From Mycobacterium stomatepiae (GTDB lineage Bacteria > Actinomycetota > Actinomycetes > Mycobacteriales > Mycobacteriaceae): a stretch of 64,000 nucleotides of DNA. Where the stretch lies: positions 3,534,001 to 3,598,000 of the forward strand of contig NZ_AP022587.1 in assembly GCF_010731715.1 (NCBI RefSeq). Reading direction: 5' to 3'. Of this stretch, positions 43,340-52,555 are shown one piece after another. How positions within the stretch are numbered: position 1 is the stretch's first letter; each line of letters begins with the position of its first letter. Under the pieces are notes generated by a model. The model ran no database searches, was not told the DNA's origin, and was given only the letters and a program-made list of their open reading frames with translations. Made by a program: the position numbers and the translations under genes.

Positions 43340-45325
43340 GTGACGTATGCGGCCACCCGCTCGGGCCTGGACCTGAGCCACATCGACGAAAATGCCCGTC
43401 CCCAGGACGACCTGTTCGGCTACGTGAACGGTCGCTGGCTGGCCGACTACGAGATTCCCCCGGACCGCGCCACCGACGGCGCCTTCCGCACCCTGTTCGA
43501 CCAGGCCGAGGAGCAGGTCCGCGACCTGATCATCGAAGCAAGCGGCAGCGGGGCCGCGCCGGGCACCGACCAGCAGCGCATCGGCGACCTATACGCCAGC
43601 TTCCTCGACGAGGACGCCGTCGAGCGTCGTGGCCTGCAACCGCTGCGAGACGAGCTGGCCACCATCGACGGCGCCGCCGATGCGGCGGCGCTTGCCGCCG
43701 TCGTCGGCGCCCTGCAGCGCACCGGAGTGGGCGGCGGCGTCGGTGTCTACATCGACACCGACGCCAAGAACTCGACCCGCTACCTGGTGCACGTCAACCA
43801 ATCCGGCATCGGGTTGCCCGACGAGTCGTACTACCGCGACGAGCAGCACGCCCAGGTGCTCGCGGCCTATCCGGGACACATCGCGCGGATGTTCGCCCTG
43901 GTGTACGGCGGGCAAGCGTCAGACCACGCCGACACCGCGGCCCGCGTCGTGTCGCTGGAGACCAAACTTGCTGCCGCACACTGGGATGTGGTCAAGCGCC
44001 GCGACGCCGACCTGACCTACAACCTGCGCACCTTCGCACAGTTACAGGCCGAAGGAGCGGGTTTCGACTGGGCCGGCTGGGTCACCGCGCTGGGCAGCAC
44101 TCCGCAGGCTGTCGCGGAAGTCGTTGTGCGCCAGCCTGATTACCTCACTGCCTTCGCAGCACTATGGGCCAGCGAGGACATCGAGGACTGGAAGCGGTGG
44201 GCGCGTTGGCGATTGATCCGCGCCCGCGCCTCGTGGCTGACCGACGCCCTGGTCGCGGCGGACTTCGACTTCTACGGCCGGCTGCTGACCGGGACCGAAC
44301 AGATCCGCGACCGGTGGAAGCGCGGGGTCTCGCTGGTCGAGAACCTGATGGGCGACGCCGTCGGAAAGCTTTACGTCGAACGGTATTTCCCGCCGGACGC
44401 CAAGGCCCGCATCGATGCGCTGGTGGACAACCTGCAGGAGGCCTACCGGGTCAGCATCAGCGACCTGGACTGGATGACTCCGCAGACCCGGGAGCGAGCG
44501 CTGACCAAGCTGCGCAAGTTCACCGCCAAGGTCGGCTACCCGGCGAAGTGGCGTGACTACTCGGCCCTGGTGATCGATCGCGACGACCTGTACGGCAACT
44601 ACCTGCGGGGTTACGCGGTCAACCACGATCGCGAGCTGGCCAAGCTAGGCGGTCCCGTGGACCGCGACGAATGGTTCATGACGCCGCAGACCGTCAACGC
44701 CTACTACAACCCGGGAATGAACGAGATCGTTTTTCCCGCAGCCATTTTGCAGCCGCCGTTCTTCGACGCCCAGGCCGACGACGCCGCCAACTATGGCGGG
44801 ATCGGGGCGGTGATCGGACACGAGATCGGGCATGGCTTCGACGATCAGGGCGCCAAGTACGACGGCGACGGCAACCTCGTCGACTGGTGGACCGACGACG
44901 ACCGCAGCGAGTTCGGCGCCCGCACCAAGGCGCTCATCGAGCAGTACGAGGCCTACGTCCCCCGCGAGCTCGACGGCGCTCATCATGTCAACGGCGCCTT
45001 CACCGTCGGCGAGAACATCGGCGACCTGGGCGGGTTGTCCATCGCGCTGTTGGCCTACCAGCTGTCGCTGAACGGCGAGCCGGCCCCGGTGATCGACGGC
45101 CTGACCGGCGTGCAGCGGGTGTTCTACGGGTGGGCACAGGTATGGCGCACCAAATCCCGTGAGGCAGAAGCGATCCGGCGTCTCGCCGTGGACCCCCACT
45201 CGCCGCCGGAGTTCCGGTGCAACGGCGTCATTCGCAACCTCGACGCGTTCTACGACGCCTTCGACGTGACCGAGGACGACGGGCTGTTCCTGGCGCCGCA
45301 GCGCCGGGTCAGGATCTGGAACTGA
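43340..45325 (+). CDS. zmp1: Zinc metalloprotease Zmp1 (M13 family)
   Basis: A 661-residue neprilysin-like peptidase, same length class as Rv0198c. The zinc site is complete: His494-Glu495 and His498 in VIGHEIGHGFDD, and Glu558 in GENIGDLGG with Asp562. The substrate-binding NAYYNPGMNEIVFPA motif is intact. There is no clear signal peptide, as in M. tuberculosis, where the protein is nonetheless found outside and interferes with inflammasome signalling. The GTG at 43340 (VTYAATRSG) has AAGGAT upstream. It is monocistronic and converges on the oxidoreductase gene. Confidence 0.95.
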   Translation: MTYAATRSGLDLSHIDENARPQDDLFGYVNGRWLADYEIPPDRATDGAFRTLFDQAEEQVRDLIIEASGSGAAPGTDQQRIGDLYASFLDEDAVERRGLQPLRDELATIDGAADAAALAAVVGALQRTGVGGGVGVYIDTDAKNSTRYLVHVNQSGIGLPDESYYRDEQHAQVLAAYPGHIARMFALVYGGQASDHADTAARVVSLETKLAAAHWDVVKRRDADLTYNLRTFAQLQAEGAGFDWAGWVTALGSTPQAVAEVVVRQPDYLTAFAALWASEDIEDWKRWARWRLIRARASWLTDALVAADFDFYGRLLTGTEQIRDRWKRGVSLVENLMGDAVGKLYVERYFPPDAKARIDALVDNLQEAYRVSISDLDWMTPQTRERALTKLRKFTAKVGYPAKWRDYSALVIDRDDLYGNYLRGYAVNHDRELAKLGGPVDRDEWFMTPQTVNAYYNPGMNEIVFPAAILQPPFFDAQADDAANYGGIGAVIGHEIGHGFDDQGAKYDGDGNLVDWWTDDDRSEFGARTKALIEQYEAYVPRELDGAHHVNGAFTVGENIGDLGGLSIALLAYQLSLNGEPAPVIDGLTGVQRVFYGWAQVWRTKSREAEAIRRLAVDPHSPPEFRCNGVIRNLDAFYDAFDVTEDDGLFLAPQRRVRIWN

Positions 45326-45344
45326 ACCCGCTTCCGACCTCGAG

Positions 45345-47576
45345 CTAGACCGAGGCCAGCGCCTCGATGCGGGCCGGTACGTGTTTGTGCCACGGCGTCC
45401 CGGCATAGGAGTCGCGCCATCCGGTCGATGTCAGCGCGTTCGGGGCGACTCCCGGAACGATGGTATTTCCGTCCTCCCCGACGTAGTCGAGCCCAAAGCC
45501 GTTGGGCAGGGCCGCATGTCCGGGCAGCATCGTCTCGGTGATCTCGATGGTCGCCTCGGCGCTGCCCGCCGCGGTGGTGACCCGCGCCCGGCAGCCGTCC
45601 ACGAGCCCGAGGTCCTGGGCATCCTCGACGCTGACGCGCAGCGCGCCGTCGGAGTCGCGTTTACGCCAAGACGGGTCGCGGAAAATGTCGTTGGCGGTGT
45701 AGGCGCGCCGCTCACCCACCGATAAGACGATCGGCAGCTCGGCCGTGGTCAGTTGCGGCGGCGCGGTGGCCAGCGCCCGCAAATCGCGCAGCATTTCCGG
45801 GATTTCGAGGGCGATCTTGTGATCGGAGTGGGTGATCAGCGCGAAGTCGTCCGCGTAGTCGTGCGCGGTGAACACCACCCCCGAGGGGCTGTTCAGGATC
45901 GCCTGGAACAGCGCGTTGCCGTCGGCGTGGCCGGCGCGGCGCACCGCGTCGGGGTAGGTCATCGCCGTTTTCTGCGCCAGCCCCCAGACCGCGGCGGCCC
46001 CGGCCATCCCCTCGGGCAGCGTCGGGCCCAGCGTTTCGTAGAGCACGTACGGGACCAGCCGCGCCATCGTCGGATTGCCCGCCACGGCGTTCAGAAATGC
46101 TTCGGCATATGCCTCGAGGCCGTGTTCGGCGGCCTCGCGCAGCGGCCGCAGGTCCGCGTCGTCGATCACGCCGAGCGCGCGCACCAGCCGCGTCCAGATC
46201 TCCGGCTCGGGCAGGGTCCCCGCAAGGGGTTCCAACAGCGGCCGGCGCAGGTGAAAACCGTTGTGCGGGAACTCGAAATTGAAGAACGCGGCCTCGGTCT
46301 TCTCGTACTGGGACGCCGCGGGCAACACGTAATGAGCCAGTCGGGCGGTCTCGGTCATCGCCACGTCGACGACCACCATCAACTCCAGCGATTGGAACGC
46401 CTCCCGGCACGCCGTCGAGTCGGCCAGCGAATGCGCGGGATTGGCACTTTCGACGATCATCGCCCGGAACCGGTCCGGGTGGTCGGTCAGGATCTCCTCG
46501 GGCACGACGTTGGACGGAATCAGCCCGGCGATGATCGGCGCGCCGGTGACGGGGGTTCGGCCCGACACCGTGCTGAACAGCGGCGCCAGCGACGAATGCA
46601 GGTGCTGGCCACCCTTTTTCGCGAAGTTGCCGGTGAAGATCCAGAGCAGCTTGTTCAAGTAGGAGCTCAGCGTGCTGTTGGGGGCCTGCTGAACCCCGAG
46701 GTCTTCGAACACCGCCACACTCTCGGCGGTGCCGATGCGCCGCGCCGCGGTCCGCAATAGCTCCTCGTCGACCCCGCAGCGCTGCGCGTAGTCCGCCACC
46801 GAGACGTCGCGCAACGCGTCGCGCACGGCGTCGACGCCGTGTACATGCTCGGCGAGAAAGGCTTCGTTGCACAGGTTTTCCTGAACCAGCACCGCCGCCA
46901 GTGCGGCCAGGCACCAGGCGTCGGTGCCCGGTCGCACCCGCAGGTGGAAGTCGGACATCTTCGCGGTGTCGGTGACGACGGGGTCGATCACGATCAGCGA
47001 GCGCTTCGGGTCCTTGGCGATCTCATTGAGCACCACCCGGGCCCGGGGGAAGCTCTGCGACATCCACGGGTTCTTCCCGACGAACACCGAGACCTCGGCG
47101 TGCTCGAACTCGCCGCGGGTGTGGCCGCCGTACAGCTGCCCGTCGACCCAGGCCTCGCCGGTCTTTTCCTGCGACAACGCATTTGAGCGGTACTTCGACC
47201 CCAGGGCCTTCAGGAAGGCGCCGCTGTATGCCCCACCGAGGTGGTTGCCCTGGCCGCCGCCGCCGTAGTAGAAGATCTTGTCGCCGCCGTAGGTGTCACG
47301 GATGTGCTTGAACCCCTCGGCGATCTCGACAATTGCGGTGTCCCAATCGATTTCTTCGTAGCTGCCGTCGGCGCGGCGGCGCATCGGGGAGGTCAGCCGG
47401 GCGCGGTTGTTCTGGTAGTGGTCCAGCCGCAGCGCCTTGTTGCAGGTGTAACCCTGCGACGCCGGATGGTTCTTGTCGCCGCGGATGCGCGACAGCGTGC
47501 GATCTTCGACTTGTACGACGATGCCGCAGTTGCATTCGCAGAGGATGCATGCGGTCGACTGCCATTCAGCGGCCAT
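45345..47576 (-). CDS. Molybdopterin oxidoreductase with 4Fe-4S cluster (Rv0197-like)
   Basis: A 743-residue DMSO-reductase-family enzyme. The N-terminal cluster motif is C10-x2-C13-x3-C17-x27-C45, with an extra cysteine at 15; the cluster-to-Mo segment follows at DKNHPASQGYTCNKALRLDHY. The molybdopterin domains run through NPWMSQSFPRARVV and the C-terminal molydopterin-dinucleotide-binding part through IEITETMLPGHAAL. No twin-arginine signal is present, so it is cytoplasmic. It starts 19 bp after the TetR gene, with which it shares a promoter. The substrate is not known. Confidence 0.92.
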   Translation of the reverse strand: MAAEWQSTACILCECNCGIVVQVEDRTLSRIRGDKNHPASQGYTCNKALRLDHYQNNRARLTSPMRRRADGSYEEIDWDTAIVEIAEGFKHIRDTYGGDKIFYYGGGGQGNHLGGAYSGAFLKALGSKYRSNALSQEKTGEAWVDGQLYGGHTRGEFEHAEVSVFVGKNPWMSQSFPRARVVLNEIAKDPKRSLIVIDPVVTDTAKMSDFHLRVRPGTDAWCLAALAAVLVQENLCNEAFLAEHVHGVDAVRDALRDVSVADYAQRCGVDEELLRTAARRIGTAESVAVFEDLGVQQAPNSTLSSYLNKLLWIFTGNFAKKGGQHLHSSLAPLFSTVSGRTPVTGAPIIAGLIPSNVVPEEILTDHPDRFRAMIVESANPAHSLADSTACREAFQSLELMVVVDVAMTETARLAHYVLPAASQYEKTEAAFFNFEFPHNGFHLRRPLLEPLAGTLPEPEIWTRLVRALGVIDDADLRPLREAAEHGLEAYAEAFLNAVAGNPTMARLVPYVLYETLGPTLPEGMAGAAAVWGLAQKTAMTYPDAVRRAGHADGNALFQAILNSPSGVVFTAHDYADDFALITHSDHKIALEIPEMLRDLRALATAPPQLTTAELPIVLSVGERRAYTANDIFRDPSWRKRDSDGALRVSVEDAQDLGLVDGCRARVTTAAGSAEATIEITETMLPGHAALPNGFGLDYVGEDGNTIVPGVAPNALTSTGWRDSYAGTPWHKHVPARIEALASV

Positions 47577-47595
47577 CGCGGGACTTCCTTTCGGG

Positions 47596-48171
47596 CTACT
47601 TCTTCAGAGCGGCCAGCAGCACGGCGCGCAGCTGCCGGTGGATCAGATACAGGGGCGCCACGTCGCGCCGTACCCGGGCCAACACGATGGCGCCCTCCAG
47701 CGCCGAGGTCGTCAGCACCGCCAGTTCGCTGGCCTGCGTGGCCGGGATGCCGTCGGCGATAAGGCGCGCGGCGACCTGGCCGTTCCAGCGGTCGAATACC
47801 GCGGCGGCGCGCTCGGTGACCGGGGCCATCCGCTCGCGGTCTTGCTCGTTTCCGGATTCGACGGAGACCGCGACGACCGGGCAGCCGGCCCGAAAATCGC
47901 TGTCCAGCAACTGGCGGCGGTACTTGTCGATCAGCGTGTCCAGCAGGTCGAGGCCGCTGAAGGCCTTGTCGATGACCGCCCCGACGTGCTCGCCGGCGTA
48001 ATCGACCGCCTCGCAGAGCAGTTGGGTTCGCCCGCCCGGAAAGTAGTGATAGGCCGACCCGCGTGGCGCGCCGCTGTGCTCCAACACGTCCGAGATCGCG
48101 GTGGCATGGGCGCCTCGTTCCCGGATCAACAGCGCGGCAGAAACGACCATGCGCTCGCGTGGACTACGCAT
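47596..48171 (-). CDS. TetR-family repressor (Rv0196-like)
   Basis: A 191-residue regulator with the helix-turn-helix TAISDVLEHSGAPRGSAYHYF near the N-terminus and the FRAGCPVVAVS segment of LmrA/YxaF-type TetR proteins. A perfect inverted repeat TTATGTAT-N6-ATACATAA lies 16 bp upstream of its start, so it probably represses itself and the oxidoreductase gene that follows after 19 bp. The ligand is unknown. It is a relative of the TetR encoded at 5794-6435. Confidence 0.92.
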   Translation of the reverse strand: MRSPRERMVVSAALLIRERGAHATAISDVLEHSGAPRGSAYHYFPGGRTQLLCEAVDYAGEHVGAVIDKAFSGLDLLDTLIDKYRRQLLDSDFRAGCPVVAVSVESGNEQDRERMAPVTERAAAVFDRWNGQVAARLIADGIPATQASELAVLTTSALEGAIVLARVRRDVAPLYLIHRQLRAVLLAALKK

Positions 48172-48186
48172 CGCACCCCTCTCGGC

Positions 48187-48208
48187 TTATGTATGATGCT
48201 ATACATAA
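48187..48208. promoter_or_regulatory. Operator of the Rv0196-like TetR repressor
   Basis: TTATGTAT-N6-ATACATAA, two perfect 8-bp arms, just upstream of the TetR start on the minus strand and within the likely promoter. The 22-bp span and 6-base centre fit a TetR dimer. Confidence 0.7.
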
Positions 48209-48248
48209 CACCGGGCGGGCGAAAGTTTTCCCGTGAAATGGGCGGCAG

Positions 48249-49048
48249 TCAGGTGTCGGGGCGGTGCGTGGCAGGCGGATCTTCGGCGGCTTGACTACCG
48301 GCGGCCCACAGCACCTCGAACAGGTTGCGGTGCATCTCGACGTACTCGAGGCTCTCGACCACCAGGGCAAAGTTCTCGCGCTGAGACGAAATCATCGCCG
48401 CCGACGTATCGCCGATGATCATCGACATCGTGAAGAGGTATTCGGCGGGCACAAACCGGGTGCGGCGATAATCGTCGCAGCTGGTGGGCCAGCCGCCGGG
48501 CAGATCCTTCTCGGGTGACCTCAGCACATGCAGCCACAGTTGCCGCTCCCGGCGGCCGGCGATGTACTCCTCCATCGCCTCGACTCCCGGCACACTCAAC
48601 AGGTCACGCATCGACAGCACGCCACGCAGCGGCGTTGGCCAGTCCAGGGTCTCGAACAACGCCGTCCTGATACCGCTCGCGCCCTCTAGATACCGCACCC
48701 GGGGAGCCGTACCGGCCTTGGCATGGAAGGCTCGCAGTTGCGGCACCACCGATTCCAGCACCCTGCGCCGCTGACCCCATTCGTCCACAACAGCCGTTGC
48801 GGATCCGCTGCCCGCACAACGGTTCTGGGGCGTCCACTGGCCTTCGGATTGTCACGATGGCTGCCACCTTCGATCAGTGTGACCAATCCACGCTGGGCGA
48901 GGCGTTTGGCGATGTCATACGCGTTGGTGCGACTGATCCGCGACGCCTCGGCGAGCTGGGCGATGGTCGCCGAGTCCATGTTGAGCGCGGCCAGATAGAA
49001 CCGGGCCTCCTTCGGTTCAAGCCCGGCTTCGACGAGCTCTGCCCACAT
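48249..49048 (-). pseudogene. TrmB-type HTH transcriptional regulator, frameshifted
   Basis: The N-terminal frame starts at the ATG at 49048 (MWAELVEAGLEPKEARFYLAA) with a winged HTH, QLAEASRISRTNAYDIAKRL, of the TrmB family of sugar or metabolite sensors. After VRAADPQRLL it shifts frame. A second frame (DEWGQRRRVLESVVPQLRAF...) carries the rest to 48249. At 48786-48787 two extra bases (TG on the minus strand, giving TTGTGGAC where TTGGAC would keep the frame) explain the shift. It is adjacent to the symporter gene, so it was probably the regulator of the carboxylate/nitrile module. If the shift is real the module is not under this control. Confidence 0.75.
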
Positions 49049-49063
49049 TGGGTGTCTCGCCCG

Positions 49064-50698
49064 TCAGTGGACGACGGCCTTTTCCACGCCGACGCCGGTA
49101 AGGGACCGAACCTCCATCTCGGCTTGCTTGGCCGGGTCCTCCGGCCGGCCTCGCCCGACGTGGGTTCCGACGATGCCCAGTGCGAATGCCAGCGGAATGC
49201 TGACGATGCCCGGGTTCGCCAGCGGAAACCAGGCGAAGTCGATGCCCGGGAACATCGCCGAGCGGTTACCGGAAACCGCGGGCGAGAAGATAATGAGCAC
49301 AAGGCAACTGATCAGACCGCCATAGATGCTGAAAAGGGCGCCGGTGGTGTTGAACTTTTTCCAGAACAACGAGTACAGCAGGGTCGGCAGGTTTGCCGAG
49401 GCGGCGACGGCGAACGCCAGCGCCACCAGGAACGCCACGTTCTGCCCCATCGCGAGGATCCCGAGTACGATGGCCAGGATGCCGATCACCACCACCATGA
49501 TCCGCGAGACGTGCACCTGTCGTTCCTCAGAAGCGTTGCCGCGCTTGATCACACCGGCGTAGATATCGTGGGCGAACGAAGTGGCCGCCGTGATCGCCAG
49601 GCCGGCCACTACCGCCAGGATCGTCGCGAACGCGACGGCCGCGATCACGGCGAGGAAGATCGTTCCGCCCAACTTGAACGCGAGTAACGGCGCCGCGGAG
49701 TTCTCCTTGCCGGCGGTCGCGAGTATGACGTCCGGGCCCACCAACCACGCCGCGCCGTAACCGATGGCCAACGAGAACAGGTAGAAAATCCCGATCGCGC
49801 CGATCGCCCAGGTGACCGAGCGACGTGCCTGGATGGCGGTGGGGACCGTGTAGAAGCGCATCAGCACGTGCGGCAAACCGGCGGTGCCGAGCACCAGCGC
49901 GATGCCCAGTGACAGGAAGTCCAGCTTGGTGATCGTCGTCGCCCCGTACTTCGCGCCAGGCTCCAGGATGTTGTGGCCGGCGACGGCATGGTTCTTCGAA
50001 TGATCCACCACGCCTTGCGCATTGGCGAGTAGCTGGGAGAAATTGCCCCGCACCGCGATCACGACCAGCACGAAGATGATCGCCGCGCCCGTCACCAGTA
50101 GAACGGCCTTCACCATCTGCACGTACGTCGTGCCCTTCATCCCGCCGATCAGCACGTAGGCGATCATCAGGGCGCCGACGATCGCGACCACGGCCGACTG
50201 GCCCACTTCACTTTTGACATCGAGTAACAAGGCGACCAACCCGCCCGCGCCGGCCATCTGTGCGAGCAGGTAGAACAGCGAGACCGTGAGGGTCGACACC
50301 GCGGCGGCCATGCGGACGGGGCGTTCCCGCAGCCGGAAGCTCAACACGTCGGCCATCGTGAACCGGCCGGTGTTGCGCAGCATTTCGGCAACCAGCAGCA
50401 GCGCTACCAGCCACGCCACCAGGAAGCCGATCGAGTAGAGGAATCCGTCGTAGCCGTAGACCGCGATCGCGCCGGACACACCGAGGAACGACGCGGCCGA
50501 CAGATAATCGCCGGCGATCGCGAATCCGTTTTGCGCCCCGGTGAATTCACCGCCGCCGGTGTAGAAATCGCTCGGCTTCTTGGTGCTGCGTCCGGCCCAG
50601 ATCACCAACGCCATGGTGCCGATCACGAATACCGCGAAGACCGAGATGTTGATCACCGGATTTCCGACGTTGGCAGCGGCCGCAAGCGTAACGGTCAC
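49064..50698 (-). CDS. Sodium:solute symporter, acetate permease type
   Basis: A 544-residue SSS-family transporter with about 13 helices. Family points are FYTGGGEFTGAQNGFAIAGDY near the N-terminus and GTAGLPHVLMRFYTVP in the middle, as in the acetate permease ActP. It should take up a short-chain carboxylate with sodium or protons. The GTG at 50698 overlaps the DUF485 gene stop by 4 bp; DUF485 proteins commonly pair with ActP. It lies 15 bp after the regulator start and faces the nitrilase across the DUF485 promoter, which suggests uptake of the nitrilase substrate or product. Confidence 0.92.
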   Translation of the reverse strand: MTVTLAAAANVGNPVINISVFAVFVIGTMALVIWAGRSTKKPSDFYTGGGEFTGAQNGFAIAGDYLSAASFLGVSGAIAVYGYDGFLYSIGFLVAWLVALLLVAEMLRNTGRFTMADVLSFRLRERPVRMAAAVSTLTVSLFYLLAQMAGAGGLVALLLDVKSEVGQSAVVAIVGALMIAYVLIGGMKGTTYVQMVKAVLLVTGAAIIFVLVVIAVRGNFSQLLANAQGVVDHSKNHAVAGHNILEPGAKYGATTITKLDFLSLGIALVLGTAGLPHVLMRFYTVPTAIQARRSVTWAIGAIGIFYLFSLAIGYGAAWLVGPDVILATAGKENSAAPLLAFKLGGTIFLAVIAAVAFATILAVVAGLAITAATSFAHDIYAGVIKRGNASEERQVHVSRIMVVVIGILAIVLGILAMGQNVAFLVALAFAVAASANLPTLLYSLFWKKFNTTGALFSIYGGLISCLVLIIFSPAVSGNRSAMFPGIDFAWFPLANPGIVSIPLAFALGIVGTHVGRGRPEDPAKQAEMEVRSLTGVGVEKAVVH

Positions 50699-51144
50699 GC
50701 GCCCGTTCCTTCGAGCTCGGCGCGGATCTTCGCGGCCCGCGGATCGAGCGTTCGGGCGGCGAACCTCACGTAGAGTACGGTGATCCCGAAGGTCGTGACG
50801 AATTGGCCAAACCCAAGCACCACACCAAGATTGATGTGGCCCAACACCTTTGTTGCCATCAAGGCGTGCGCATACGTGGCGAGCAGCATGTAGGCCAGGT
50901 ACCAGGTGAGGAAGAATGCCGTCATCGGAAAGACGAACCGGCGCAGCCGGTGCAACAGATCCTGGAACTCCGGCGAGGCTTGGATGCGTACGAAGTCGTC
51001 GAGATTCGGCGTCGACTGCGACTCGTCCCGGACGGGCGTGTCAGTCGAATTGCCTGCTTTGTGAGCATTATTCGATGGCAGCGGCGGCGCAATTGGTACG
51101 GTAGGACCGCGTTGCGTCTCGCTACTCGTTGTTGGCTGTGACAC
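50695..51144 (-). CDS. DUF485 membrane protein, symporter partner
   Basis: A 149-residue protein with two helices (FPMTAFFLTWYLAYMLLATY and LGVVLGFGQFVTTFGITVLY) typical of DUF485, preceded by a polar Pro- and Ser-rich N-terminus of about 55 residues. DUF485 genes are commonly found beside acetate-type SSS symporters. The GTG at 51144 (VSQPTTSS) has GGAGG five bases upstream, which decides it over a TTG at 51165. It is co-transcribed with the symporter. Confidence 0.87.
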   Translation of the reverse strand: MSQPTTSSETQRGPTVPIAPPLPSNNAHKAGNSTDTPVRDESQSTPNLDDFVRIQASPEFQDLLHRLRRFVFPMTAFFLTWYLAYMLLATYAHALMATKVLGHINLGVVLGFGQFVTTFGITVLYVRFAARTLDPRAAKIRAELEGTGA

Positions 51145-51325
51145 GTGAACCTCCGAATTCGGCAATACGTAGCGTTTCGAAAAGCGATGACTGTCTCAAT
51201 GCGCGAGGCATCGAAAAGTGTTGTGCATCACAATAAACGGCGGTGCACCATCGGCAAGTCGTCGGTGAAAGCCTTTACCTCCCACGGCGTCGACTGAGTC
51301 CGGCAACCTCTCAGCGACCGGAATA

Positions 51326-51347
51326 GTTGTCGAGAAATGTCGACAAC
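51326..51347. promoter_or_regulatory. Inverted repeat, candidate operator A
   Basis: GTTGTCGA-N6-TCGACAAC, perfect 8-bp arms. A half-copy GTTGTCGA recurs at 51436, where the right half is degenerate (GGACAA instead of CGACAA). Confidence 0.6.
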
Positions 51348-51373
51348 CAACCTGGAATCGCGCCCAGGACAAT

Positions 51374-51392
51374 CCGATTGACAGTCAATCGG
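51374..51392. promoter_or_regulatory. Inverted repeat, candidate operator B
   Basis: CCGATTGAC-A-GTCAATCGG, perfect 9-bp arms with a single central base. It stands 84 bp ahead of the nitrilase start. The regulator is unknown; the adjacent TrmB-type gene is broken. Confidence 0.55.
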
Positions 51393-51475
51393 CGGTGGAT
51401 AAAGTGGGATTCGCGAATCGACCGGAATCTGAAAAGTTGTCGATCGATCAGGACAATCGCGAGAAGGGCAACGAC

Positions 51476-52555
51476 ATGTCATCACTGAACCTCCCGAAGG
51501 TGGCCGTCGCCGCCGTGAACGCGGCGCCCGTCTTTCTCGACTTGCCGGCCAGCATCGACAAGGTCGAGCATTTGGTCGCGACCGCCGCCCGAGACGGTGC
51601 GCGCCTGGTCGTTTTCGGCGAGGCGTTTCTGGCCGGATTCCCGGTCTGGAACGCGGTGCTGCCACCGATCGACCAACATGAATGGCACGAGCGACTCGTC
51701 GCCGAATCGATCGTCGTGCCGGGTCCCCACACGGAGCGACTCGGCCGCATTGCCCGCGCGCACGGCGTGACGTTGTCTGTCGGGATAAACGAACGCAACC
51801 CGCACAGCCTGGGCCAACTCTGGAACTCGAACCTGGTGTTCGACCCGACCGGCCGGCTGGTGAATCACCGTCGCAAGCTAGTGGCCACCTGGTACGAACG
51901 CCTGACCTGGTCGCACGGCGACGCTCACGACCTGCGGCCGGTCGAACTCGGCGGGTGGCGCCTCGGCACGCTGATCTGCGGTGAAAACACGAACACCCTA
52001 GCGAGATTCGCTTTGCTCGCCCAGGGTGAGCGGCTGCACATCGCGACCTACCCGCCGGCTTGGCCGTTCGACGGCCGGACCGAGGAGTACGGCTACGACC
52101 TCGCCGAGTTCATCCGGCTGCGCAGCGCCGCCCACGCGTTCGAGGGCAAGGTGTTCGTGGTTGTCGCGGCGACAACCTTGGACGAGACCGCCGTCCGCGA
52201 GGTAGCCGGCGGTGACGTCCGGATCGAAAAGGCCTTGACGGCGGCACCTCCCGCCGCGATGGTGATCGGCCCCGACGGCCAGGTCGTCGCCGGACCGATG
52301 ACCCAACCGGAAGGGATCCTGCACGCCGAGGTCGACCTACAGAAGGAGGTCATCGCCAAGCAGGCCCACGACATCGTCGGCACCTACAACCGTGCGGACA
52401 TCTTCAGCCTGTCAGTCGACATGAGCCGGCCGTCGATTCTGCTCACGAATCACGATGCGAGCGCACCGAATCACGGATCGATCGAACGGCCTCGGGTCGA
52501 CGCACCCGCACCGACCACCGGCGAGCGCGTCGTCGTGACGAACAATCTCGGCTAG
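51476..52555 (+). CDS. Nitrilase-family carbon-nitrogen hydrolase
   Basis: A 359-residue nitrilase/cyanide-hydratase-type enzyme. The catalytic triad is visible: Glu49 in [12 protein letters not shown], Lys134 in [11 protein letters not shown], and Cys168 in LICGENTN, with the auxiliary Glu141. It should convert a nitrile to an acid or an amide. The ATG at 51476 (MSSLNLPK) has GAGAAGGG just upstream, so an in-frame start 81 bases earlier is rejected. It is divergent from the DUF485-symporter pair, so a nitrile-derived carboxylate handled by that symporter is a reasonable idea. The substrate is not known. It overlaps the transpeptidase gene by 4 bp at its end. Confidence 0.92.
   Translation: MSSLNLPKVAVAAVNAAPVFLDLPASIDKVEHLVATAARDGARLVVFGEAFLAGFPVWNAVLPPIDQHEWHERLVAESIVVPGPHTERLGRIARAHGVTLSVGINERNPHSLGQLWNSNLVFDPTGRLVNHRRKLVATWYERLTWSHGDAHDLRPVELGGWRLGTLICGENTNTLARFALLAQGERLHIATYPPAWPFDGRTEEYGYDLAEFIRLRSAAHAFEGKVFVVVAATTLDETAVREVAGGDVRIEKALTAAPPAAMVIGPDGQVVAGPMTQPEGILHAEVDLQKEVIAKQAHDIVGTYNRADIFSLSVDMSRPSILLTNHDASAPNHGSIERPRVDAPAPTTGERVVVTNNLG

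Larger units (their letters stand above)
51145..51475. promoter_or_regulatory. Divergent promoter region of the symporter and nitrilase genes
   Basis: This 331-bp gap has no gene that I can support. It contains two perfect inverted repeats (51326-51347 and 51374-51392, listed separately), a repeat of GTTGTCGA at 51436-51443, and two copies of AGGACAATC at about 51366 and 51450, in other words a cluster of likely regulator sites between two divergent transcription units. Confidence 0.6.

Noticed and set aside
51145..51165. TTG start of the DUF485 gene at 51165
   Set aside because: A GTG at 51144 follows GGAGG by five bases, while the TTG has no ribosome-binding site.
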